This document shows positions 1-10,100 of a stretch of 10,221 nt of DNA, one piece after another (the stretch's first letter is position 1; every line of letters begins with the position of its first letter). The DNA is from JBBRMQ01 sp038230775. Its GTDB lineage: Bacteria > Acidobacteriota > Thermoanaerobaculia > Gp7-AA8. The stretch covers positions 1-10,221 of the forward strand of contig JBBRMQ010000157.1 of the NCBI GenBank assembly GCA_038230775.1. The letters are read 5' to 3'. Position numbers and translations under genes: made by a program. The notes under the pieces were generated by a model, which was not told the DNA's origin, did not search any database, and saw only the letters and a list, made by a program, of their open reading frames with translations.

Positions 1-1
1 C

Positions 2-1075
2 CTGGCGCAAAGCGCGATGCCGGGGCCGTTCATGATGAATGTGCCTGGAGCGGTGACGATCGATAACGGTGGCGCGATCGATGTCAGCAGCCGAGGCTAC
101 GCCGCGGGCGCGACGTATCCAGGCGCAACGCCCAGCGCCGGCAATGCGGCAGGCTCACACCTCGGATCTGGTGCGACTTACAGCGGCGGCGATGTGAGTG
201 GCTCAGCGTATGGCAGCGTCGATCGACCGCAGGAGCCCGGAGCGGGAGCCGGCTTGCAGATGAACGGCGGTGGTGTGTTGCGGCTGATCGCAGGCAACGT
301 AACCGTGAATGGTGCCATTCGCGCCAATGGTCAGGGCGGCGAGGGTGGCAGCGACCATAGCGGTGCCGGTGGTTCGATCTGGATCACGGCGAACGGTGCG
401 GTGAGCGGTGCCGGCTCCGTCGAAGCGCGAGGCGGCGACGACCGGGCCGGCTACGGCAGCGGTGGCGGCGGCGCGATTGCCATCGAATCCGCCGGCCTAA
501 CGAGCGGAACCCTGATCGGCCACCTCGGCGCACCAGCAGGGACCGGATATAACGGACACAACGGCGCCGCGGGAACAGTCGTCGTACGCGGCCAGAGCTC
601 TACGTTCGGCGATCTGATCGTTGATTCGAAAGGCGTTCCTGCTTCGGCGGGAATGGCGACGGAGTTGCCGGCGCTCGGAAGCGGCATTGCCCAAAACGGA
701 AGCAGCGGAGCGATGCTCGTTACGGATCGCGCGGCCGACATCCCCGGGTATTTCGTGGGGCATTGGGTCGATGTAAGCACCGCCAGTGGATCGTTGAAAG
801 GCACGTGGCGCATTCAGTCCATCCCGTCGCCGCGAACCGTGATCCTCGCGCCGAACGGCAGCGAGGTGATTGATGTGACTGCCGGCGACACATGGGCGGG
901 CGTCTACCTGTTCGACAACGCGACGGTCCGGAACAGCACTCTGAATTCCGCCGACAAGCTTCGCGTCACGAATCCGATCATCAATCAGGTAGCGATCCGT
1001 CGTAAGACTCTCGAACAGTTCCCCCTGATTCTTCTATCGGGTCTCGGTGTCGAAAACGCGCGAGGAACGAAGTGA
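2..1075 (+). CDS. Glycine-rich, probably beta-helical secreted/surface protein, 3' part (5' end outside window)
   Basis: The frame is open from position 2 and stops at TGA 1073-1075, giving at least 357 residues. The first in-window ATG (position 17) has no visible ribosome-binding site or signal peptide, and repeat-type sequence starts at once (VTIDNGGAIDVSSRGY), so the true start lies upstream. Seen: short beta-strand turns of the type 'VTVNGAIRANGQGG' and 'GGSIWITANGAVSGAGSVEA', a GSGGGGAIAI glycine run, then AAGTVVVRG and GDLIVDSKG (608-634). The last 120 or so residues (GHWVDVSTASG, GDTWAGVYLFDNATV) are less repetitive. From memory of the family, this order of motifs is typical of the glycine-rich parallel-beta modules in giant bacterial surface and Rhs-associated proteins. 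No cysteine, membrane segment, sorting signal or autotransporter barrel is visible, so the end looks soluble. A structural or adhesive role is inferred; the exact function is unknown. The reading frame is secure, the function is not. Confidence 0.75.
   Translation: MAQSAMPGPFMMNVPGAVTIDNGGAIDVSSRGYAAGATYPGATPSAGNAAGSHLGSGATYSGGDVSGSAYGSVDRPQEPGAGAGLQMNGGGVLRLIAGNVTVNGAIRANGQGGEGGSDHSGAGGSIWITANGAVSGAGSVEARGGDDRAGYGSGGGGAIAIESAGLTSGTLIGHLGAPAGTGYNGHNGAAGTVVVRGQSSTFGDLIVDSKGVPASAGMATELPALGSGIAQNGSSGAMLVTDRAADIPGYFVGHWVDVSTASGSLKGTWRIQSIPSPRTVILAPNGSEVIDVTAGDTWAGVYLFDNATVRNSTLNSADKLRVTNPIINQVAIRRKTLEQFPLILLSGLGVENARGTK
1062..1074 (+). promoter_or_regulatory. Ribosome-binding site and GTG start overlapping the upstream stop (GTGA)
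   Basis: GAGGA at 1062-1066 lies five bases before the GTG at 1072-1074. The GTG shares bases with the upstream gene's TGA (1073-1075). In the giant gene's frame the preceding stop is TAA at 1003-1005, and no ATG or other convincing start lies between it and 1072. A signal peptide begins exactly at this GTG, which decides the start. The four-base overlap suggests translational coupling of the two genes on one transcript. Confidence 0.8.
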
Positions 1076-1140
1076 GGAAGTTCGCAGCGATCGCCGTTGC
1101 CGCCATCCTCGCCTCGAGCGGCGCATCGTTGCGCGCACAG
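1072..1140 (+). other. Sec-type signal peptide of the giant protein
   Basis: The first residues are (V/M)RKFAAIAVAAILASSGASLRAQ: two basic residues, a hydrophobic alanine/isoleucine core, then a polar stretch ending in LRA. Signal peptidase I cleavage is plausible after that alanine (about residue 22). No cysteine follows the core, so this is not a lipoprotein signal. It implies export across the inner membrane by the Sec route. Confidence 0.9.
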
Positions 1141-4100
1141 ACGACCGTTGTCTCGTTCAGCGACAACTTTCAGTCGTACGGAACGCAGAAGAATCCTCCC
1201 GGCTGGACCGACACGTCGGTCGGCGGCGGGGCGGGCAACGGCCTGTTCAAGACATGGCCCGATCCGCTCGGCGGCACCAACATCGCGTTCGGAACAAAGC
1301 AATCGTCCGGCAAGCCCGGGACGACGCCGCGCATCGGGGCGTTCTCGACGTTGACCACGAAATCGTTCAGCGGCTCGGGCCGATTCGAATATCGCGGGCG
1401 CTTCATCCGCACGGATGCCGACGGCCGGGTCGGACTGACGCTCTTCTCGTCCTATCCGGAAAAAGATCAGTACTACCTTGCCGGGTTGTGGGAGCAACCG
1501 GGCGGGAAATTGACGATGCAGCTCTTCGCCTTCGGCGCGGGCTCGCTGTCGGGAACGGTCGACAGCAACGTCACGCCGGCGATCAACCGCTGGTATCAGT
1601 TTCTGATTCAGGCGGACGACGGGGGCGCGACGTCGATCCGCGCTCGCTTCTGGCCCGATGGCACGACCGAGCCGTCGACGTTCTCGATCGACGCTGTTGA
1701 CTCATCATCCACGCGCCTGACCAGCGGACGCATCGGAATCTGGACCGCGGTCAAAGGCGAAGCGTACGTTGACGATCTTGCGGCAACGTCGCCGGTGGAT
1801 CACACACCGCCGGTCGTCACCTTCATCGATTCATCCTCCGGAGCGACGCTCGATCCAGCCGCGGTCGCGCTCTTCAAGACACCGGCGAAGATCGAGATCA
1901 AGGTCACGGACGACGCCACTGTTCCTACCTTCACCGCCTTGCTCGATGGCGCGACGTTCGCGACCGGAACACCGATTTCAACGGACGGCGCACATGTGAT
2001 CGTCGTCCACGCGGTCGATGGCGCAAGCAACTCCACGGATGCTTCGCTGCGGCTGATCGTCGATACGTTGCCTCCCCTCATCACGCTCAACATCAACGGC
2101 GCAACGTTCACCCCGGGTCAGCCTTTCAACAAGGACGTCGTGGTCTCGGCGAGCGTCGTCGACGTATCGAAGGTGACGCTAACCGCGACAGTCGACGGCA
2201 TTCAATCCGCGTTGCCCGCGACCGTGACGTCGGAGCGGGTGCACGACATCTCCGTGACCGGAACCGATCAACTCGCGTGGTCCACGACGGTCAGCTCCAC
2301 GTTCACCGTCGACAAGACGGCGCCGAAACTCACGTTCACCAGTCCTGCGCTCAACGCGCCGGCTGGAGCAACGCCGATCGAGATTCGCGGGACGTCCGAC
2401 GACGCCGTCGTAGTCACGGTGAACGGACGTGCAGCTACTGTCGATCCGGCAACGAAGACATTCTCGATTCCCTCGATGGTCCTGATCGAGGGGCGCAACG
2501 ATCTCGTGGCTACCGGAACGGATGCGGCGGGAAACGTCGGTACCGCGACGCTCTCCGTCGTCCTCGACACTCGTGCGCCATCGCTTTCGGTTTTGGCACC
2601 AGTTGCCAACGCGTGCGTGAGCAGTTCGTCACTTCAGGTGAACGGCCGGGCGACAGACAGCAATCTGAAATCCGTGATGATCACGGCGGGGGAGGCGGCT
2701 GCCGTCGCGGCGACCATCGCCGGCGACGGTTCCTGGTCAGCGTCGGTTTCACTTGCGACCGAAGGAAACACGGTCATCAGCGTCACCGCGACCGATGCGT
2801 TGTCTCACGCAACGTCGACCGCCATCCCGATCGTTGTCGATCGCACGAAACCGTCAGTCCAGGTGTCGTGGAACGGCGTGCCGTTCACCGGTGGTTCGTT
2901 CAATCGCACGATCGCGCCGATCGTCCGCGTGATCGACGCCGATCCGCGTCCGGCTCTCACGCTCACCCTCAATGGTCAGCCGTACACGATCGGCACGCCG
3001 GTTTCCGCCGAAGGAACGTACGTGCTTCGAGTGAGCGCCCGCGATTGCGCCGGCAACGTCGGGGACGAATCCGTCATCAATTTCGCCGTCGATACATCGG
3101 CGCCGAAGTTTGTTTCGTTCGATCCCGCGGATGGCTCGACCACTGGGACGAACCGTCCTGCGATTCACGTCGTTGCCGACGCCGATGATGTGGTGTCCGC
3201 GGCCTTCGACGGTGTGCCCGCGGTTCTCAGCGGACGAACAGCGACGTTCACACCGGTTGCGCTGTCCGAAGGCGCGAATCAGATGTCGGTCGTGCTGACC
3301 GATCGCGCCGGCAATGGGTCGACGACGACGTATACCTTGAACGTCAAGTCAACGACGCCCGTCGTCGAGATCGTGGAAAACGGATCCGCGATCGCGCCCA
3401 ATGCGGTGTTCAACCGCACGGTGACGCCGGTCGTCCGCTCGACGGACAGCTCAGCGACGATCAGCGCGACCATGAATGGCGCACCTTTCCAGTCGGGAAC
3501 ATCGGTGGCCGCGGATGGAACGTATTTGATTGCCGCCGCGGCGACCGATCGCTTCGGGCATGCTTCGTCGCAAGTGACCGTGACGTTCACGATCGATCGA
3601 ACGCCTCCATCGGTGAAGATCGTTTCGCCCACGGCTGGAGCGGTGATCGTCGGCGATCACGTCGATGTTCGCGTGAATTCGACTGACGCCACCGCAATCT
3701 CGATCAATGGCACGAGCGCCACGGGCGGGACCGCCTCGATCCCGTTGGAGATCGGGCTGAACGTCATTCAGGCCATGGCGACGGATCGTGCCGGCAACGT
3801 CGCCTCCGATCAGGTTGAGGTGACCCGCGACGATGGCCGGCCGGGCATTTTGATCACGACGCCGGCGGAGAACATGGTGACGAACCGGCCCACGATTGCC
3901 GTCACTGGTCAGATTCTCACGCCGCTGCCGGGAACGCGCGTCGCGATCAACGGCAAGGACGTTCCAGTCGATGCGGCAGGAATGTTTCGCGTCATCGAGT
4001 TCCCGCTCGCCGCCGGCGTCAACGCAATCACCGCTTCCGGTCCCGGCAGAAACACGAGCGCCACGGTGCACGTGGTCGCGGACTTTGTCGCTCCTGCGCT

Positions 4101-7100
4101 GACCGTCCTTGCAAACGGCGTCGAGCTTCATACCGGCGATCGTTTCGCGTCGGCTCCGGCGATCACCTTCTCGGCGACCGACGACCGGCCGGGCGTCGTG
4201 ACCACGGCGGTCGTCGACGGCTCTGCGAGCGCCGGCGCCCTGGCGTCACTTCGCGATGGAGGACACTCGATCGCGGCCATCGCCCGGGACGCAGCGGGGA
4301 ATGAAACGCGCGTCGATCGCACCTTCGTCGTGGGTTCGTCAACGGCCGGCGGAACATGTTCGTTCACCGCGCTGGATCCGGCGGACCGTTCTGCGATTCT
4401 CGCGACCAGCGTCAAGATCAGCGGTCGCTTCGCCGGAGCCGCGAACGTCCTCGTGAACGGAGCCCGTGCGCAGATCGAAGAAGGCTCATTCGCCTCGTCC
4501 GTCAATCTCTCGCAGGAAGGCGCAAACCTGGTGTCTCTCTCGTGCGCGGATTCAAACGGCGCTCCTGTCTCCGGGGGTGAAGTCTCGCTCACGTACTTCC
4601 GCGCAACGAATGCGCCGTCGATCACGATCTCGACACCGGGCCGCAACACTCCGATCGCCTCGGACGTCACGGTCGTGTCGGGCACCGTGAGCGATGACGT
4701 CGTGAGCGGCGACGTGAACGGCATCTCGTTCAAGCCTGTTGCCGGTACGTACTCCGTCTCGAATGTGCCTGTCGCGTTCGGCGCGAATCTCATCGAAGCG
4801 CGGGCAACGAGCGCCGCGGGCCGGACGTCGATTGCGACGACGTACGTGCTCCGTCCCAAGCCGCCTCAGCTCACGATCACTGAGCCGTTGCCCGACTCCG
4901 AGACCGGAGGCGCTACGGTTCGTGTGAGTGGAACCTACGCGAATGTCGATCGAACGACCATCTCCGTATCGCCGGCCGCGACGATGAACACGCAAGTCGT
5001 GAGCGATACGACGGGTTCGTACTCCGCGCTGGTTCCGATTGCTGCGGCGTCGACGATCACACTCTCCGCGCGCAACGCCGTTGGTCAGGCAGTCTCCACC
5101 TCCGTGAAGGTCTCCAGCCTTGCAGGCCTTCCGTGGATCGCGTTCGACACCGCCGACAACCGCTACGTCCCCGCGGGCACAACGAACGTCTCCGTGAGCG
5201 GCGCGATCTCATCCATTCGAGGCTCGCTCGTGCAGGTGAATGGGGCGGAGGTCGTCGTCGACTCCGCGTTTCATTTCAATGCGGACGTGCCCCTCAATGC
5301 CGCGGTAACACCGGTCATCGCCCGCGTGGTGACGCCCGACGGAAAGACGGCCAGTGATGTGGTCCGGGTGATGCGTCTCGCGGGCGCGCTGACCGTCAAG
5401 GATTCGTTTCCGGTCGCGGATGCGCAGGTCGATCCCGGCGCGTTGCTCATCCTCCTGTTCTCCAACCCGATCGACGCCGCAACCGCTCACGGCGCGCTCA
5501 CGCTGACCGACGCATCGGGTCAGGCCATCACCACCACACTTCTCGTAGACAACGACGCGATCAGCATCGCTCCCGACGTTCCACTGGCCACCGGGATGAG
5601 GTACACGCTGACCGTCGCGCAGTCGCTGAAGGACGTGACCGGCGGACAGCTCGGCCAACCGTTCACGCTCTCCTTCAAGACGTCATCGACCGCGCCGGGA
5701 ACCGCGCCGGTGCTCAACGAGTCTGATGCGACGGGATGTCTGTCGCGCGCGACGATCACAGGGACCGCCAGTGTCGCGGGCGCGCGGTTGCGGCTCGATC
5801 TCGACGGTTCGATGACCTCCACCACATCCTCGGCGGATCGTTCGTTCAAGTTTGACGTGGTCTTCTCCGGTCAGCCTGGTTTTCACATCGCGCGTGTACG
5901 CGAAGTCGGCGGGGATGGCTCACTCTCTCCTGCCGCGCCGATCACCTATCGCATCACGTGCGCGGGCCCCGAGGTGTCGAGCGCCTCGCTCGACCGCGCG
6001 ACGAAGCGGCTAGTCATTCAGTTCTCCAGGCCGATGAGCGCGGCGACTCTCACCGCCAGTCCCACAGGCTCCATTCAGCTCGGAAGCCTCAGCGGCGTGG
6101 TTGCTCTGAACGCCAACGGCGATGTTGCGACGGTCACCTACTCCGGAGATCTCGCGGCATTGCTCACGCTTACGATTCGCAAGACGGTTCAGGACGCCGG
6201 CGGAACGCCGATGTCCGCGGACTTTACGCAGACGTTTGACGTCGAGACGTCGCAAAGCGGTGGCGGGAGAGGCTTCGTCTCGGGTGCTCTGTATGACGCG
6301 ACCACGGGCCGGTCGTTGGCCGATGCATCGGTGGCTTTCGCCTCCACGACGAACACGACCAACAGCCACGGTCAGTACTTGCGCAGTGTCGATGAAGGCG
6401 CCTACACGATCGCGGCGACGGCCGCGGGATACACATCGGTGTGGCGTCAGGTCGTTGTCAGGGCTGGCGCCGGGGTGTCACCTCTCGATATCCGGCTCAC
6501 GAAGCGGGACGCGACGCAGACCGCGAACGCAGGCGCGATGACGCTGACGTCCGGCGGCGACACCGCGGTCACTCGTCGCGCGGAGCTCGCCATTCCGAGC
6601 GGCTCACTCACGGGCGGCAGTCACGTAACGCTGACCGCCGTCGGTGCGCAGGCACTCGCCGGATTGCTGCCGTTGGGTTGGTCGCCTCTGGCGTCGGCCG
6701 AGATCGTGACCGATGCGCCGGCGCTGCCGGCGGCGAGGCTCACGTTCGTGCTGGACGGTGCCGAGGTGACGATGAGCGCCGGCAGGAGTATGTGGATCGC
6801 GCAGTACGACTCCGAGCGCGATAGCTGGCTCACGGTTGCCATCGGAAGCGTCGGATCCGACGGCCGGGCCTCGACCGACATCGCATCGCCAGGCAACTAC
6901 GCCCTGGTCTATGCCGACCGCGCTCCATGGGTTGTGCCGCCGCAAGCGCGTGTGGGCATCGCGCTGCGAGGTGTTGCGAACCCATGCATCGCGACTCCTG
7001 ATGTGTGCCGTCCGGCGATCGGCAATCTGCGATTCGATCCCTCTTCGGTTCTGCCGAATGGACGCACGGTCGCCAGTCTGACGACCGACGGATCAAAGCC

Positions 7101-10100
7101 GTATCCCAGCGGTACCGCGGTGCAGGCAGTCATCGACGAGCAACTCAATCTCGCCGACGGCGGAGTGCGCATCGATCCGCCGTTTGCCACCGACCTGTTG
7201 CTCTTCCGTACCCTCGCCGGCGACGCGGCCACGGCCGTTTTCCATCTCGCTCCGACGGCGCGTGCGGCATCCGAGACGCTTCGTGATGGCGTCGATCACG
7301 TTCGGATCAACGACTATCCCGGTCGTGTGGATCGAGGTTTGCTGATTGGAGCGGAGGGCGGTCGGATTAACGCCGGCGACACCGTCACGCTCGATGTTCC
7401 GATTGGCGCCACGACAGAGGCGCTGCACGCCACTGCCGCGGCAATCGATGATCTGAGCGCGTTCGGTACGATCGCCGGCTTCCACATCGCGTCTGGATTC
7501 ACGTTGTCGCTCGATCGGGCGGACGGCAGCGGTGCCAGCGTCACTCTTCTGAAGCCGCTGCGCGCCACTTTGACGGTCGATACCACACAGCAGGTGATCG
7601 TCGCGGAAGTTCTCGACGCCACTCCCTATAGTCGGATCGTCCGGCTGGCAACGACGGCGCAGCGCACGAAGCCGTCGACCTTCACCACGCCGGATGCGCG
7701 TCTTGCGACGCTTCCGATCGACGGCATCATTCGCGATGGACGCTATCTCGTTCTCGTCGCCGACACTCCGATCGCATTCGCGTTTGGACAGGTGCGGTTG
7801 GGCGCAGGCGGAACTCCGGTACCCAAGGCACTGGTGACGACTTCCGCGCTGGGCGTCGCCGATCTCTCGCGCATCGGTGGAGTGTTCGTCCTGCCGGTGG
7901 TGGCGAAACCCTCCGCGCCGTTCTCGTTGAAGCCGCGCGCGATCGCGACCGGCGAGGGTTTATCGGCGACGGCGGCATCAGCGCCGGATCCTGATACCGC
8001 CGTCGCATTCGGCGATTTGATTCTTTCCGCGCAGCCGCCGCATCTCGTCTCGAGGCTGCCGGCGGTGGACGCCATCATCGACGCCAACGCATTCACGGCG
8101 AGCGCGACCTTCGACACGGCTCTCGACCCCGCCTCAGGCAGCGGCCTGATGACCGTGGAAAACCTGAGCACCGGGAAACCTGTCAGTGGATCGAGCGACA
8201 TCGCAGGATCGACGCTCGCGTTCCATCCAACCGTTTCGCTCGATCCGGGGTCGTCCTATCGGATCACCATCTCTCCGAACGTTCGCTCGTCGACGGGCAC
8301 GCCGTTCGGCCAGACATCGGTGTGGCAGTTCACCACGCGCGCGATTCCAACGAATCTAACGATTCGCAAAGAGCTCATCCGCATCACGATCCCCGACGGG
8401 AACGGCGTCTCGCAGTTGATCGCACTTCCGGACGCGCTCCCTGCCGGTGATCAGGCGCTCGCGGTTCGACGCAATCGCTCGTTCGCCACCTCGTATCAAG
8501 CGACAGTGGCGACCGATCGATCCGTGGCGTTCCCGATTGGCGGCGGCGCTACGGACCGCGTCACCGTAACCGACACCATCGATCTGCAAGTGATCGATCG
8601 CGATAGCCACGCCGTTGTGGCGGTGATTCCGTTGACGCCGTTCACCACCGCGGATGGAAGGGGATTCCTGGCACCCGTGGATCGAGACACGCGATTTACG
8701 ACACCCGACGGATTCGTCGTCACCGTTCCCGCCGGCGCTTTCGATCGGCCGACCTTGATCACGGCCACTCCATCGACGCCGCAGGCCTTCGCCGCCGTGC
8801 CGTCATTCTCGGACGATCTCAACTATCAGGCGAGTGTCTCACTGCAATTCGAAGGAGTGGCGAGCAAGCCGCTCGACGTCGAGTTGCCTGTTCCCTCCAA
8901 CCTCGACCCCTCCCGCAAGTTCTACCTCGGCCGCCTCGGCGACTCCGTGCGGGGCCCCCGCGTGATGATCGTCGATACGCTGCGCATCGCCGAGGGACGT
9001 TTCACCACGGCACCGGATCCCGCGGGCGGCGCCTCGCTCAACATCGTGAAGATGTCCCGGCGCGCCGCTCCGCAGAGCCTCATCTCATCGATGAACGAGG
9101 CGAAGAACTTCCTGCTCCGCACGTTGCACAGCGGGATCTACGCCGCGGTCGATGTGCGGCCGCCGATCTCGTGGGTCATGTTCGATGGCGTAACGGAGCG
9201 CGTTGACATCTTCTGGGACAAGCTCGCATCGCTCTATGCCTGGTTCATGTACCCGCTGACGAAGGGCGGACAGATCCTCATTCCGGTCATCGCCAATCAG
9301 CCGTTTGCCGTGGTGGGCATCGATGCGACGACCGGCCTGCAGAGCTTCAAGAAGGTCTACGACCCGCAGCCGCCGGGCGATCCGGTGAACGCCATCTCGT
9401 TGCCGGCCCCGATTGACGACAACGTCGGTCCCTATCCGGTGTTCGCATCTCCGTCTCGCGTGGAGACGTTCGATCTGCAAATCGCTGGAGTGACGCTGAC
9501 GTCCGCGCGAAACCTCGAGGTCACCCTCGACGGAGGGTTCGTCAAGGTAGCCGCGAGCTCGGTTGCGCTGCCTGCGAATTCACGCATCGAAGTGCTCAAT
9601 ACGCGAACCGGCAACCTCGACTCGCGCGACAACTTCGGCCTCGGTGACGAGATCAAGATGCCGGCCGCTGTCGGCGATCGCATCGTGGTTCTCGTGGCGC
9701 AGCAGAATAGTGATCCGGGCAGCGCGATCTCGGTCGTCTTCAACAAGCCGATCCATCTCGAAGGAGCTACCGACGCGCTCGTCGACGACTTCATCCACTC
9801 TCACAACGTCTTCACGGTCTTGAGCCGCGACGCGGGCACGACGCTGCCGTTTGCCGACATCACCAGCCAGGTTCAGTTCCGCGGCGACTCCGGCAACCGC
9901 CGCGTGACGCTCACGTTCGATCACGCTCTACAACTCGGAAAGGCATACCGCGTCGTTCTCAACCGCAACGAAATCGGCGACACGCTCGGTGGTGGCGGCG
10001 CGATCAAGCTCCATCTCGGCGCGCTGCCGATTCCCGGCGCCACACCACCCGCGGTGACCGAGAAAGTCCTGACGGATGATCTGCACCTCGACTTCTCCAC

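Noticed and set aside
1003..1075. One giant gene split by a frameshift at the junction
   Set aside because: A ribosome-binding site, a GTG start and a complete signal peptide sit exactly at the junction, so two separate genes explain it better.
1047..1700. Plus-strand open frame of about 217 codons at the gene junction
   Set aside because: It competes with the signal peptide and jelly-roll domain, which have coherent motifs and a ribosome-binding site. Its product is arginine-rich with no domain.
1141..1794. Glycoside hydrolase or other enzyme in the jelly-roll domain
   Set aside because: The fold pattern is visible but no catalytic residue pair is, so only a possible binding role is stated.
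2277..3188. Plus-strand open frame of about 303 codons in another frame
   Set aside because: Arginine-rich and without recognisable domains, it overlaps Ig blocks that have clear linkers and AGN turns in the main frame.
3451..4131. Antisense open frame of about 226 codons, very rich in arginine
   Set aside because: Arginine/aspartate-rich composition is typical of a GC-rich shadow frame, and the Ig repeats on the + strand explain the sequence.
4128..4859. Long antisense open frame (about 243 codons)
   Set aside because: It lies wholly inside the giant Ig gene opposite clear domain sequence. G/C-rich third positions leave the complementary frame low in stops. The translation shows no domain and has no ribosome-binding site I can see.
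1798..5394. CRISPR array or DNA-level tandem repeat
   Set aside because: The repetition is at the protein level (75-95 residue blocks, strongly diverged) and continuous with one reading frame; there are no near-identical short DNA repeats with unique spacers.
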